Below, in pieces: positions 1 to 13,098 of a stretch of 64,000 nucleotides of DNA. Within the stretch, counting starts at the first letter, position 1, and each line of letters starts with the position of its first letter. The notes beneath the pieces are model-generated. The model had not been told where the DNA came from. It made no database searches and saw only the letters and a list, made by a program, of their open reading frames with translations. The position numbers were made by a program, and so were the translations under genes. Source of the stretch: Telopea speciosissima (lineage: Eukaryota; Streptophyta; Magnoliopsida; Proteales; Proteaceae); the NCBI RefSeq assembly GCF_018873765.1, contig NC_057919.1, positions 59,371,484 to 59,435,483 on the forward strand. The letters run 5' to 3'.

Positions 1-1921
1 TCCCATTGTCTACCAGGATTCTCCCGACTGAGTAGTTTGCGAGAACCATCTTTATCACCAATGGATAATCATGGGGAGTCTGTATATCCCTTAAATCCTC
101 CTCGGTAAAGGTTATCTGATAATCCGTCCTCCTCCTTTTACTTGTCATCTCAGCTTGGAACACACTTCGTGCATGTTGTTTTCGAGATCTCAAGGTTTCT
201 CCCCCAAAACCAGGTCCTCCATATATGGTAGCTATTTCTCTCAAGGGCATGTTTTCTTTATGAAAATTACCTCGGGTAGATTCTTCTTTTCCTTCTCTCA
301 TGGGGGCTTTCTGTTTTCCTTGCTGTTCTTGAGCACAGTAGTCTGTTTTTCGTTCTTCTCCTTCTTTCTTGACAAATCTTCCCAAACTCCCTCTCTGTAT
401 AAGAGCTTCAATTTCATCTTTTAACTGCTGGCACTCCTCGGTATCATGACCATGATCCTGATGGAAACGACAGATCTTGTTCTTATTGAGCTCATATGCA
501 GGTTTAACCATCTTAGTTGGCCAACGCAGGGCTACTTGGTCCTTGATTTCATTCAGGATATGAGCTCGAGTATGCGTAAGGGTAGTGTAAACTGATTCTA
601 GCTCTCGGTCTATAGTCTTTGGTACCCAGGCCTTTCTGTCATCTTTTTTCTTCTTAAAATCTTTATCTTCTCGGATGCGTTTGATGCTAGTCTCTCGGAA
701 AGCCTCTTCTTTCCTTTCTTGAGTTTTCTTTTCCATTCTTTCTTCTTTTTCGGCTGCCAAAACCTCAGCTAAATTTATATATTTCTCACATCTAACGAAC
801 AATTCATACATATCTTGAGGCTCGTCCATGATTAGAGACTTTTTCAGCTCCTCATCACGGATCCCGCTACGTAATGCCTGGAATTTCACCGTAGGGTCTA
901 AAGTGTGTACTTGCAGAGCTTCTTTATTGAATCTTATGAGGAATTCTCTGATGGACTCATCAGATTTCTGCTTTATTGCTAAAAGATTGGCAGCTGTTTT
1001 CTTATGCACCTTGCTGCTAACAAAATGAGCTAAGAAGGCTCAGGCCAGGGTTGTGAAATTAGAAAAAGATTGTGGTGGAAGATGAGAAAACCATTGTCAA
1101 GCTACTCCCTTCAACATAGATGGGAAAGCTCTACACATTATAGCATCCTAGGCTCCTTGAAAGAATAGGAGAGACTTGAAGGTTTCCAAATGATCTTCTG
1201 GGTCTGAGGTTCCTGAATATTGATCCATAAGAGGCATCTTGAATCCCTTTGGTAGTGCTTCCAATCGTACCTCATTTGTGAATGGTAAATCTATAGTAAA
1301 GTGAAAATTGGGTATGGAGGCTTGATTCTTTTCCCTTCTGACTTCTTGAATCTGATCTTGAAGCTTCAAAACTTTCTCATTCAAGAACCGTTCTGCTTTT
1401 GTCATATATGAATCTTGATTCTTGGGGTTTTCATGCGCCTCCTTGTTCCTTCGTTGCGTATCATTAGCATTGCTATGATTCTCGCTACACTCCGGTGATC
1501 GTGATCTTTCACGGCGTGGAGGCAGAGGAGGGGGTAATGGAACTCCCCGTAATAATTCTCGTTGCAGCTCCATCATCTATTCTAACTTATCATCCCATCG
1601 AGCTTGCATCTTGTCGAACTGCTCCATGGTGAAATAGCGTGGAAGATTTCCTGAGCGCTGGTGCTGAGAGTTTTCTAGATGAGGTAAATCTTGATTTCTT
1701 GGATCAAGATCTTTTGGTGCCTACTGTGAAGCGCCCGATCTAGCTTCTCTTGGTCCTCCGGCTGATGGTTCTGGAGGAACTGTAGGGCAAGCCAGCAATC
1801 GAGTAAGTCTCGACTGGTTTCTCGTGGTGGTCATGGTGAGATCTTTGCAAGTGATCTTCACAAATGATTGATGGTGGGATCTTCGTAGGTGTTTTCCTTC
1901 GTTCCCACAGACGGCGCCAAA
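1..1921 (-). mobile_element. Ty3/gypsy gag-pol 5' part, decayed, cut by window edge
   Basis: Read on the minus strand, this is the 5' internal part of a Ty3/gypsy LTR retrotransposon. About 1148-1576 encodes a retrotransposon gag domain, recognisable by the YSGTSDPEDHLETFKSLLFF stretch. Further along (towards position 1) lie a gag zinc-knuckle-proximal region and the beginning of a protease-like segment. The motif TTTGGCGCCGTCTGTGGGAA at about 1903-1922 is the usual leader or primer-binding neighbourhood just inside the 5' LTR of plant gypsy elements and fixes the orientation. The element is broken, with several lesions, and runs off the left end of the window. I judge it old. Confidence 0.85.
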
Positions 1922-2330
1922 TGTTTCTCCAAGATTTATTCCAGGAATTAAACCATGGATCACCTCCCATGATGAACATGAATTGATTATTCTAATAGCA
2001 AATAGAGGAAAAGACGAAGGAAAAATATGGAATCCCTTTTTTCTTATTCTCCATTAAAAAATGTGTCTTGGCCCATACATCCCTGACCTTTCCTATATAT
2101 CATCCATCTTCTTAGTAGTGGTTACATGTCAGTTATCCTCCTTCTGTGCTGCACGTGGCCTCCTCCTTTCATTCTTGGTGTGGTCCCCTCCTTGATCCTT
2201 TTCGTGATTTACGGAATTTGTTACTGATGATCCAACCATCATTGGCGAGTGATGCCGTAACTACCTTGCCCTCTATCAAATGTGGGAGCTTCATCTTTAT
2301 TCGATGCTTTAATATATCCAGATGTAGTGC
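1922..2330 (-). repeat. Probable 5' LTR of the gypsy element (outer end uncertain)
   Basis: This is the sequence directly outside the primer-binding region. On the minus strand it ends in ...GAGAAACA next to TTTGGCGCC, as an LTR end should. It includes a TATA-like GATATATAGGAAAGG region around 2090. The outer TG end could not be placed because the partner LTR is outside the window, so 2330 is only an estimate. Confidence 0.45.
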
Positions 2331-3117
2331 CAAGATTAAAAGTAAAAAATGTATGTATCAGGGTGAAAACAAAAACAATCGAATTTGAAACTTCTATTCG
2401 CACAAGAATCAGAAGAAGACATTCAGATCCCAAGGAATCGCTATAGTAAGTACCCTTTGCCACTTGGAAATCAAATGCCAATAGAATAACATTCGTAATA
2501 GGAGGAAGACATGGGAGACGTCGCGAGGAGGAGAGCCGATGAAGACGGAAAAATAGCCGTTGTTCCAAGAAATTGGTTGTTCGCAGGTTGAGAGGGTACC
2601 TCAATTTGATACATGGAGTGGGCAACACCATATTAGCAGTGGAACCAAGAACCTGTGACATTTCTCTCTCTCTCCTTACGACTTATAGGTTGGATTTAAG
2701 TTGGAGCACCATTTAATGGATTAAGGCCCCTTTGAAACAACAATCATGGCTGTTGGTTTTTTTTTTTTTTTTTTTTTTTTTGTTGCAGAAGGAAAATGAA
2801 GAAGAAAAAGGAGGAGAGGGTAAATATATCACTTTACTACACCTAAAAGGTAGTTTAGGTATATACAAAATATTTAACCCAAGCCAACGGTGACTGACTA
2901 ATGGACAGGGTTACTTGAAAAACATGGTAAAATGCAAGGGTGTTCAAGTAATTGTTTCAAACATTGGAGAATTAAGCAAAATGGCTATAATAGAGGGGTG
3001 TACAAGTGATTTTCCGTATATATAGAATGTGTCTAACCTCTTAGAAAACCCATAGCTTTAATAGAGCAAGTTTTATGAAGAGTTTTTAGTTTGCTGTAAA
3101 GAGTTTCCCTCGACAAC
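2331..3117. other. Non-genic stretch with poly-T and MULE-like end debris
   Basis: No gene was recognised. A T-run lies at 2757-2781. The stretch 2935-3005 (aggggtgtacaagtgatttt...) resembles the terminal sequences of Mutator-like elements elsewhere in the window (for example 5440-5460 and 11500-11520), but no partner end was found. Confidence 0.4.
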
Positions 3118-4345
3118 CACTTCCCGATGCCACCCAAGCCCAACCCCAACTTCACTACAATTCCAAATATTATACAACATTTTAACCTCCATTATTGGCA
3201 AGATAAATCTCATTACTCTCACAAGACTTGCATTTGAATCAAGACCCACCATGATTAGATCCAAGTTCCTCATTCACCTCAAGAACAGCTCCAGCAGACC
3301 TAGCAGCAGCAACAGTGGAGTGGAGGAGGCTTAATCACCTTTTCCGTAGCCATGGAAGTTACACATAAAACCACCAGACAGCTAAATACCTGAACAGAAA
3401 ATTGATGGATAAAGAGCGAGGGACGGAGACAGAACAGAGAGAACAGCTCTTAAGAAGAAGAGGATAAAGGGTTTTAATAGAGAATTGCCTTTTGGGAGAA
3501 TCATTGACGGCTGGGATGGCCAAAATAGCTTACGATCGGAGCGTCTAATTTAGAGGGAAGGGGTTCACACAGATCGCTGACGTGGACAACAAACCCTCTT
3601 CTCTTTTTATGCACGAATTAGCAAAATTATCCCTCAATTTCAAAATAAACAAGTCCAACTTATTTCCATAGGCACTACCGCAGCAGTAATTAAGGGCGTC
3701 AATTTGGGTTCAGAACTTGACCGGTTCGGAACTAATCTGATCTATTAGTAAATGGGATGATCGTACGAGTTGATTTTGGGATCGATTATTCAATAGGAGT
3801 AGTGTAGGGTGTCAATCGGTTTGGTTTTGGTTTTTTATACAATTTTGGTTCGGTTCAAGATACAATATGTGAAAACTGAAACCGAATAAGAGCATGTGTT
3901 TCCAAATTATAACCGAACAGTCGGAATAGATACGATTCGATTTCATATTGAGTTTTGACCTCGGTTTGTATTCGATTTGGACCTTATTTGAGGTTTTGGG
4001 CGAGTTTTTTATATCTTTACAATAAAAAAAAACTCTTGTTTGTTAGAGTCATAATAATCCATTAAATGTTTTCCAAGCATTAAAATGGAACAAAATTTAT
4101 CATTCACGTTAATTAAAACATTAAAAATGATATAATTTATTTGATTCGTTATTGGGCTAAAAAATGGGTAATTTGATTCGGTTTGACGGTTTCAATCATG
4201 AAATTAAAACCAAATCAACCAATGAAAGATTACAGCTTCTGAAGCCAAAACCAAACCGGTTTAATTCAGTTTGATTTTAAACAGTCGATTTTGGTTTTGG
4301 TTCTACATTGACACCCTTAAATAAGACAAGACGATTAGGAGGCGG
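3118..4345. repeat. Copy 1 of a dispersed duplicated segment (partner 12358-13766)
   Basis: The segment begins cacttcccgatgccacc and ends around acgattagg. It matches 12358-13766 in the same orientation over almost its whole length, with small insertions and deletions. The left two thirds look like a promoter plus 5' leader read on the minus strand (CACGTC-like box, CT-rich leader). The right third is a hAT-like element. Copy 1 has CATAAAAAG where copy 2 has TATAAAAG. No protein was recognised in it. Whether the unit moved as one transposon or is a segmental duplication cannot be decided here. Confidence 0.75.
3691..4319. mobile_element. hAT-like non-autonomous element (copy within duplication 1)
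   Basis: The left end is TAAGGGCGTCAAT and the right end ATTGACACCCTTA, which are inverted to each other. The interior is built from degenerate GGTTCGGTTT/AACCGAAACC words typical of plant hAT-like MITEs. A second internal end, TAGGGTGTCAATCGG at 3805, suggests nesting of two relatives. No 8-bp target duplication was visible. Confidence 0.55.
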
Positions 4346-4407
4346 GTTTTCTAACAGGTCTAGAATGAAAGTCCAATAAGGAACCTATTAGAACTAGAAC
4401 CACTAGG

Positions 4408-4813
4408 TAGCGGTGTCAATTGATGGGTTTAGGTCGGTTTCGGTGTGGGAATGGTGAATCCGAAACCAAACCAATAAGGAAAGTTCGGGTTGTATTGATT
4501 TGTTATCAAGGTCGGCTTCGATTTTGGTTCGGTTTGGGTATAGTTTAACGTACATATTTATACAAAAACTGTGGAAATATCTAATTTTTTTAATGGGTTT
4601 CGGGGTTGTTATCATTTCTTGTTGGGGTAGATCAGTTTGATTTCGGTCCGAGTTTTTGAGTCGATTTTGGGTTCTTTCGGTTTAGTTCGGTTTCAGGGTT
4701 GTAATACCCCAACCCAAAACGTATCCAATAAGACAACAGTGCAATTCAGTCCAGGCCATTTTAGTTCGGTTCAGGCTGGTTCACCCATTCGGTCCCACTT
4801 TTTGACACCCCTA
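4408..4813. mobile_element. hAT-like MITE
   Basis: The ends are TAGCGGTGTCAATTGAT and TTTTTGACACCCCTA. They are imperfect inverted repeats of the same family as 3691-4319, and the interior is rich in GGTTCGG/CCGAAACC words. The flanking 8-mers do not match, so the insertion is either old or has shifted boundaries. Confidence 0.5.
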
Positions 4814-6260
4814 CCTCGAGAACCTAGCTCGAACTACCAAAACCACTCAAAAAATACCAGAACGAACTTAACCAATTCTTATTGAACTAGTTTGGACTTG
4901 TGTATGACAGAACTAGTTGAAAACCGGACCGCACCAAATTAGAATGAATCGATAAAAAAAAACATTGAGTATGAGGTTATGAATAGGTGAAATGATTATT
5001 CATTTACAAATCAATGGTATGAGATTATGGACAGGGAAATTAAATATTAGGCTCAACACCATTATGGCTCCTTGTGGAGAATGCATTGGGGTTTTCTTCA
5101 CTGGATTAATATGGTTCAGTTATGTCACAGTTTTGGATTATTTCCAGTTGAAGATAGAGGTTTTTTTTCACTTAAGTCCTCATGTTGCCGGAGCTGGGAG
5201 ACTTTCAGGGCGGAACAAAGAGCTTCGCTAGAGTAGAGTCGCTGGTCAACAAGAGGATGAAGGAGACGAAGGGCAAGAGGGCTTAAAAGGCTGGGGTGGG
5301 TTGGTGCAACGGTCATGTGGTTTAATGCAATAAGGGGTAAAAGAGTCATTTGCCCTTCAAATCTAACAAAGCCGTCCAAAAAGTAATTGGTTGTACTTTC
5401 AGAGAACCCATGGGAGGGTTTTAATTATAAGGCATAATCCAAGGGAGGTATATGTAATTTTTCACTTAAAGTATTTTTACCCAATTTTTTCTCACTACAA
5501 ATTATGAATGTATGGTTTCATTGTCATAAGCCTGAAACAAACAGATCTAAATCAATATTGAAAAATCAAAATAAATTGAAACTGTATCTTGCCAAAACTA
5601 TCAAAAACTGAAGTTCCTTAACGGTTTGGTTTTGGGCTCACTCATTCCTAGACTGGAACGAATTCAGCCCGATCGAAATCAAGCCGAATTGACCATTTGA
5701 CATCCCTACTGCTAGACCCATTTAACATGCCTAAATTACTTATTTAAGATTAATTATTACTTAATAGTTTAAACTTATATAAGAGTTATATTATAATTAC
5801 AAAAAAAAACTACCTGTTATAAGGTTTTTTTTTTTTTTTTGTTGTTATTAGTTTATTACTACACTAATGAGGATTGAACAATAATTATCTTCAAAGACTT
5901 CAAGGTCACAACTCACAATAGTATAGGGTTTCATACTTTCAATTATTTACATGTTTCGAAATTTATTTATGCACTTAGGAATTTTGTACATATTTGACTC
6001 TTTGAGACTTTGAGCACATAAAACTAATAAGAAACCTACTGCCCATTATTAAACGTAATGGTCTCAAATTGAAATTGAAACCAAAATAAAACTGGACTGT
6101 ATAAACCAAACCGAGTCGAACACATTTGGTTTTGAATATAATATCCCAAATCGGTTCTAGTTCTAGTTTAGGAACTTTTGATTCGAACCGAACCGGACTG
6201 GGTTACTAATATATAATAGTATGTATTATTGATATTAGGTTTTTTAATAGTAATATAGTA
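4814..6260. other. Non-genic MITE debris
   Basis: No gene was recognised. A MULE-like terminus lies at about 5430-5460 (gggaggtatatgtaatttttc). A hAT-like right end lies at about 5690-5707 (ccatttgacatcccta), and further AACCGAACCGG words occur at 6180-6200. None could be paired with a convincing opposite end. Confidence 0.4.
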
Positions 6261-6306
6261 TAATATATTATGGGAGACCGTTCTCTGAGGGAGCATGGGG
6301 ATTAAA

Positions 6307-6438
6307 ATCCTCTACAATACCGGAGGGGCGACAGTGCACATCCGACGGTACAGCAAAGGCTATGCGTGCCATGTGTGCCACCTGGCCTTTGCTGTGCCAT
6401 CGGATGTGCACTGCCGCCCCGCTGGTATTGTAGAGGAT
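6307..6438. repeat. Foldback hairpin element A
   Basis: A near-perfect inverted repeat of about 60-bp arms around a short loop. The left outer end ATCCTCTACAATACC is mirrored by GGTATTGTAGAGGAT, and the inner arm TACAGCAAAGGC is mirrored by GCCTTTGCTGTG. Because of the palindrome both strands show short open frames, which are not genes. The outer ends resemble those of hairpin C at 33681-33854. No target duplication was seen. Confidence 0.8.
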
Positions 6439-6559
6439 CCTGGTCCGGAGCATGGGCCCTGCGGACGAGGGGACCAATGAGAAGGGACAAAGAGGCATCT
6501 TACAGGGGTGGGATTTCAGCCTTTCACAAGGGACGGGCGGTCATTTGAATCCGTATCAG

Positions 6560-9500
6560 CTACCGACATGGGGACGGGTGGGGACAGCAGGAACATTCTT
6601 GCAACCCGGGTAGCAGCAAAGTTTCGTCCCGTTTCCAACATAGGCTATGTTACATATAAAAATAAATAAAGAGTAAATTACTCTGTCGACCTTTCTGACA
6701 AATACATAGACCTCCCCTACTGTTCTGACAAATACAAATGTACCCCAGATGCTAACGACTTTTAAAAAAATGGAAAAATTACAAGTACCTACCCTGAGTT
6801 TTGCCTTAACTATACGGATTTCCCGTGTTTCCAAACTATACAGTCAACCCCATATGACAAACACTATTAATGGAAAAAAAAACAAACAAACAACGAATTT
6901 AATCTTTCACTAAAAGCAAACCCTTTCGCTAAACGCACTCAACTGAGCTTCATTCCTGCAACTTCATCATTTCCAACCGAGCTTCAATCGTACAACTCAA
7001 CCGACATTTGTACCTACAACTCAACCGTGCCTACAAATTATAGCCTCTTACTATTTATTGACTCAAAGCTCCAACTAAAAATCTCTATGAAAATTCCAAC
7101 ACAGACCAGCGATTTTCCTGTCAATGCTCTTCCTTCAAGGCTTTAACTGCATAAATTTTCGATTTTATTCTTTCCCTTTAGCCCTTCTCTTTATTTTTGT
7201 TGCCAATAGAATCCGACCTTACTGATGTGGACGTCCTAAAAGAGATGAACAAATAATGGAATGATGATCTGAGGTTAATCTCTGATGATAAAATCAAATT
7301 CAAGCAATAGTTAATATGAAGAGTAGTAATTGTGGTTACCTACCCTTGACTATTACTATTCCTTTTATAGTTCGGGTTAATTGAATTATTACTGCCCACT
7401 TGGTGGGTTGTCAACTGTAACAACCCTAGAGCGATGGGTCGGTCACAGTGAATTACCTGAATGGAAGTAAATAGAAGATCCAAAATACCGAGTATCCCCA
7501 ATGACGGTGGATCACCTACCTATTAGGATCTCCACGTATTCAATGTGTCAGTTATATAATAAAAAAAATTTTGTGTATATCAGATGCCCCCTACTTCCTT
7601 GAACACAGAATGTGTTTATGGGAGTAAAATAGAGAGGGCTTATCAGTATCTTTCTCTTACTTCCCAATCCTTTTCTTGGTTTTGACCCTAAGGATATCCT
7701 AATCCAAAACACTTGTATTGAAACGCTGAATAAAACCCTCAATGGTTAATGCCCGGCTTCCACTCTGTGGCATCCGAGCAAAATGACCCGAGGATTTGCA
7801 TCCTTAGTCGGTAATGCCTGATTTCATTGTCGTGGCATCAACGTCAGATAATGTCCGACTTCCATGTCATCGCATCCGAGCAAAATGATCCAAAGATTCA
7901 CATCCTCAAAGCATTGATTCAGCAGTTAAGTCCAGATGCACTATGGAAGCCCTCAACCTTCTTTTAACTACATGAACCCCACCCCCCCCCCCCCCCCCCA
8001 CCCCCAAAAAAAAAAAATCAAAAAATCAAAAACGAAAACAACCACCACACGAGTGAATGACATGATGTAACCAGAAAACCAATCAGAAAGTCAAATCCTG
8101 AGAACTAGTCATCTTCCTGGTCTCCTAGCTCATATCAGTTTGACATCCTATTATGCTGGCCTCTGAAGCATCAATCTTTTTAATTAAAAGAATACCTACA
8201 AAATAGGGCTTTCTTTTCCATTCCCACAGCACAAAGGGCATGCCCTAATCTCAAACATTGACCACAGTCTCTCTCCCCACTTGTGAACAACAGTGGCTAA
8301 CTTTAGTAACCAGTAGGACAAAGTTTGAACTATCGTAGAGTAAATCAGGTGAGGAGGTTTTTTTCTCCTTTCTCATGTTTCTGTTCTTCCCTCTATTTGC
8401 AATGGAGCTTCAAAATTTTGGTGGTTGATCTTGATGAGTTTTTTTTTTTTTTTTTTTTTTTTTGTGTGGGGGGGGGGGGAGAGGGGAGGGTCTTATCATT
8501 CTTCAGGTTTTTTTACCAATAGAACAATTTTCCTGTTGTTCTTTCTTCACAATTGATGGAATGTATGTGAACTGAATGATTTGGGAGGGTTTTTCAAAAT
8601 AACACAATGTTGTGCCTTTTATCCCTTTTTCATGCTACAAAACTACATATATTGTCATGTTTTGTGGAGGTCCAAAATAACTATAAATGCACCTTCAAAG
8701 AAAGATCAACTATATGATAAGTAAGTAATCTGTCTTAGACTGAATATGAGCCATTGTGGTTCTGGTTCACACAAAATTATTTCAGTCATCAAACAAGGAA
8801 GGGGATAAAAAGATAACTGCAGTAAATATTTACAAAACAGCACATCAGAAAATAAAAACTTATTTATACAAAGATTAACCCAAAAGACTTACAGTACGCA
8901 TGAAAGCATGCACCTCAACTAAACAAAGCCTTAATATCGATTATTTGAGGCAGCTACAGGAATCATCTTCCACCTTTACACCCATCTATGGCCCTGTTCT
9001 TTATGAAATGCTAGTGTAAGACTAGGTCACTAACAAACTACTAATAACTTAACCCACAATAGGATCACAGATACTGACAAACTGTAGGTTATAACACCTA
9101 CTTCCAGCAACAGAAAATAGGTAGCAGTCCCAACAAACTACTAGTAACTAGTGCAACCTCAGGTCTGAGACACAGGTTCAGTCACTGAAATACCCAACAC
9201 AGAAGACAAACAGTAAGTGAATACACTGTCGTCGGCAGAACAGAGAAAGGTTCTTAAACAGACAGAAATAACTGATTCCCAAAATAGCAACTAGACAACT
9301 CAGATGGGAAACCCTTCCAGTTGAGGGTAGGGAACCTAGAGAGGATTAACTCATAGTTTCAGCCCTTGCTAATGGCTAGATCATGAAAAATGTTAGCAGT
9401 TCAAAAAATAGAAAGCAGAGGTTAGGAATTAGAAACTGTATACCTCAAGAAGACCCAACCACTGGACAACCAAGAAACAATGGCCAAAGGTAGCTAAGAA

Positions 9501-12357
9501 CATACCAAAAACTGGACTCATTCTACTGCCTGGATGTGATGTAAATCATCAGGGATGTTGCTGTTCAGAAAACCAAATTAGCAGGTGTTGCAAGAAACTT
9601 TGAACTGTAAGTAACAGAACCTGTAGCAGCAAAGAACATAGTTGTCAAGGCGTTGCCTCGGCACTTAATTTTCTTTTCCCCTCCTCCAACGCCTTGGGTT
9701 TTAGAATATATAATTTAGGTTTTAGAAGAAATTGTATTGATTTGAAAACCATAACTCAGATGGGCATAAAATTCAGGTCAAATAAGCAAGTGTGGTTCTT
9801 CTATCATATGGTTCTTAAAGGACTGATTTCTCAGTCTTCTAGTGAAGTCTAATCGGACCAGACTGATCTAGTCAGATTTTTCTAACACAGTTACTCATTT
9901 AAAACAAGAATTCACAATGGACAAAATCACTAAACTGAAACAGAAACAGAGAATAGAAGAAGAGTACTTAAGGAATCCACCAAATACAGCCCAAGGGCTA
10001 TGGTATCTACCTCAACAAGCAACCATGAATCTATGTGACTAGGAGGAAACAGAGAGCCCTATTGCTTTAGGGGCTTATAACCACTGTGCGTAAAGACATC
10101 AAAGCTAAACATGGTACAAGAACATTCTAATTTCAAAACTGGAAACTAGCTTTAAGACTTATTTGAAACCAAGTAAACAGATAAACAGAAACTATTCTAG
10201 AACTTCCTAGCCCTCGGAAAATAGAAACAGAACAGGAACTCTAGTTACAACAAAAACTAGAAAATAAGGTTCCAGAAACTAGATAGTCCATGACCAAGGC
10301 TTCGAATCACATGAACATTAGTTTGCATCACATGAATATTTTTCTAGAACTAATGTTCATGGGAATTGCTTGGTGATGTTTTATTTTCTTAAAACTATGA
10401 TCATAGCAATGTGCTATGCTTAACTGTCACCGTATACAAGTATCCCCTCCCCCCAACCCCACACATTAAAAAAAAAAAATTGAGGGTGTGGAGTTTTTAT
10501 TGTTGTAGCTCTACGTGCTTAGTACATAAAAAAATCTATACAGGTACAAAAGTAGACTCATGAGTTGCTGTTATCATTCCATGTATAGTGTACATAAAAG
10601 ATTTCCATTTAAAAAACATCATTGGAATATGTTGGAGCTGTTAAACTACTTGTGATCTATTGGAGCAGTGATTAGTAAGTTTCTAATCATAGTTGGTCTA
10701 CACCAAATATTTGTTTTTGTTGCTTTCTGTTTACAGATGGCATAGTTTTGATTCATAATACTAGAAAGATGGAGTACAAGGGATGCTTTAGAATCAAAAG
10801 ATATTAAAAAGTAAGACAAAGACTAAAATAGAATATATTGGAATACGATTTTAGCAGAAATGGAGTAGAACTTAAAGAGTGGTTTGGAGAGATGATCAAG
10901 TATAACCAAGAATGATCATTTTCATTATCTCCATTCTATCCTAAATAAGGCAAGTGATAATAAATAAGACATTGCTTGTCAAAGTTAGAGAAAGGAGCTT
11001 CTAGAATTTGGTTTGATTGTCTATCACTAAATGCATGAAGAACAGTAAAGAAACAATATATGCATAAAACAAGAGTTGTAAGAACTGTGGTAAAGAGACC
11101 TTATTGAAATCTGCAATAAAGGGTTTCAGAGAGACCAGAACCTCCAGCTTCATCGGCGAGGACAAAATCAGCCATGGAAGCTCCGACAAAGGACGAAGGG
11201 TATAATAGAGCAGAAACAATAGGAGGTATCATCATTATTTTTCTTTTTTCTGTATGGGTTTTGGGGCTGGGGGTTTTGGTGTTTAGGGTTTTCGCTGGTT
11301 TTTTATCTCAAGAAGAGTTCAAAAGGTGGCTGCAGTGGTGGAGGTGCTGGCGGTGGAATAGAAAAGATAATTATATTTCTGATGTTTTATATACAAGGGT
11401 AAAATAGCTGTTTTCCAAACTAAAACTAACACCTGGCTAACACCATCAGTGAGAAGGATCCAAGAGAGGAATGTGTAATTAGGCCAAACTACAGGGGAGG
11501 GGCATGTAAATTTCCCTTTCTTTTCAACACCATAAAAAATATACCAGAAACACCCTAAATCCTCGGGAGTCTGAATCATCTCCTCGACCCAGCTCTCCTG
11601 CAACATTGATCAGCCGACACGTGGAAAGCCACTCACCGACAACTGGTTGTCCCCTTCCTTTTTTTTTTATTTTATCAAAAGCCTCTCTCATCTTCTTTTT
11701 ATTTTCAACTCCTTTCATCCTTAGCTTTTCTTACCCCTTATTTAATTGTTTCATTTTTTAATTTTTTAATACAACCGTCCTCTTCTTCTTCTTCGCACAG
11801 AGCCAGTGATGTGGTGGCGACACCACCTGCTTCCCTACAATATTACCGTGGCCACCCATAATTTTTCAAAAAAAAATTTCCCATTCAGTAAGGCTGTTCC
11901 ACACCAAGCCTCACAGACTCCAACTGACACCCATCGCTACCCGCTACACACATCAGCCATTTCCTGAGCAGCCTCCCCATCATAGCCACCTTTCACTCTC
12001 ATCCGTATAAGACAGCAAACCCACTACATTCTGCAACATTCCTTATGAATCTCCTGTGAAGTACGTTCTGTATATTGAGAAGAATACCTGGTCTAAAATG
12101 TGAACCTTTTTACTCATACTTCCATGAGGTCTTTTAGAGCCCATCAAGTAAGCATAGATGGTGGGGAAGTAGAAGTCATCATGATCTCCTCATCTTCCTA
12201 TTACCAAAAATTAATAAGCAAGAGCATGACAAAGCCTACCTCATCTCTAATAAATAAATTACGGATTCAAAAGCTTTTTTCTCCCATTTGATCCCCTTAC
12301 ACAACTTCTAACCACCAGAACATATGCACTTCCACACACAAAAATTCAAAAACTTAC
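6560..12357. other. Long non-genic stretch with unclassified repeats
   Basis: I see no supportable gene in 5.8 kb. Contents: MULE-like terminal sequence at 6670-6870. An LTR-like tract at 7200-7950 in which the word gcatccgagcaaaatga occurs at about 7771 and 7873, a spacing of 102 bp. A C16/A12 homopolymer pair at 7981-8016. A T-run then G-run at 8438-8480. An A-rich unclassified repeat-like tract at 8880-10260. A MULE-like end at 11400-11520 (ggggaggggcatgtaaattt). Short open frames here resemble no family I know. Confidence 0.5.
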
Positions 12358-13003
12358 CACTTCCCGATGCCACCCAAGCCCCAACTTTGCTACAAGTACA
12401 AATATTATACAACATTTCAACCTCGGCAACACAACTCTCATTTTCATAGTTGAAGGTTCAAAATCTGGGCTTCACACTCAAAGTAGAACTCTCTCAACCA
12501 GAAACTTAGGAGGGATTATGTCAAGAAGAGAACCCTCACAAGACTTTTGCCTTCAAATCTGAGAACTGCCATGATTAGATCCAAGACGAAGGATTTCTCG
12601 GCCAAATCTCATTCACATCAAAAGAACAGTTCCAGCAGACCTAGCAGCAGCAACAGTGGAGTGAAGAAGGCTTATTCACCTTTTCCGTAGCCGCGGAAGT
12701 TACAGATAAGACCACCAGACAGCTAACAACAACTTTACAACTATAAATACATGAACAGAAAATAGATGGATAGAGAGAGGGACGGAGACAGAGAACAGAG
12801 AGAGAACATTTCTTGAGAAGATGAGGATGGTTGAAAGGATTTAAAAAGGGAGTCTTGATGCAACATCGGCAGAGAAAGGAGAATTACCTATGGGAGAACC
12901 ATTGACGGCTGGGGATCGCCAAAATAGCTTACAATCGTAGCGTCCAAATTTAAAGGCAAGGGGTTCTCACAGATCTTTGACGTGGACGAGAAACCCTCCT
13001 CTC

Positions 13004-13011
13004 CTTTTATA
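13004..13011 (-). promoter_or_regulatory. TATA box in duplicated promoter-like segment
   Basis: TATAAAAG reads on the minus strand. A GTCCACGTCA box (CACGTC core) lies about 20 bp downstream and a CT-rich leader-like tract follows. No coding sequence is identifiable downstream, so this looks like a promoter that was copied away from its gene. It could also be chance. Confidence 0.35.
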
Positions 13012-13098
13012 CACGAATTAGCAAAATTATCCCTCAATTTCAAAATAAACACGTCCAACTTATTTCTCTAGGTAGTAGTCCAGTACCGTAGCAGTAAA

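Noticed and set aside
3330-3360. ATGGCTACGGAAAAG on the minus strand as a start of a conserved gene (MATEK...)
   Set aside because: The second copy has GCG in place of ATG and the frame stops after about 17 codons.
4637-4885. 82-codon plus-strand frame
   Set aside because: It lies across the hAT-like MITE and its flank and is translated repeat sequence.
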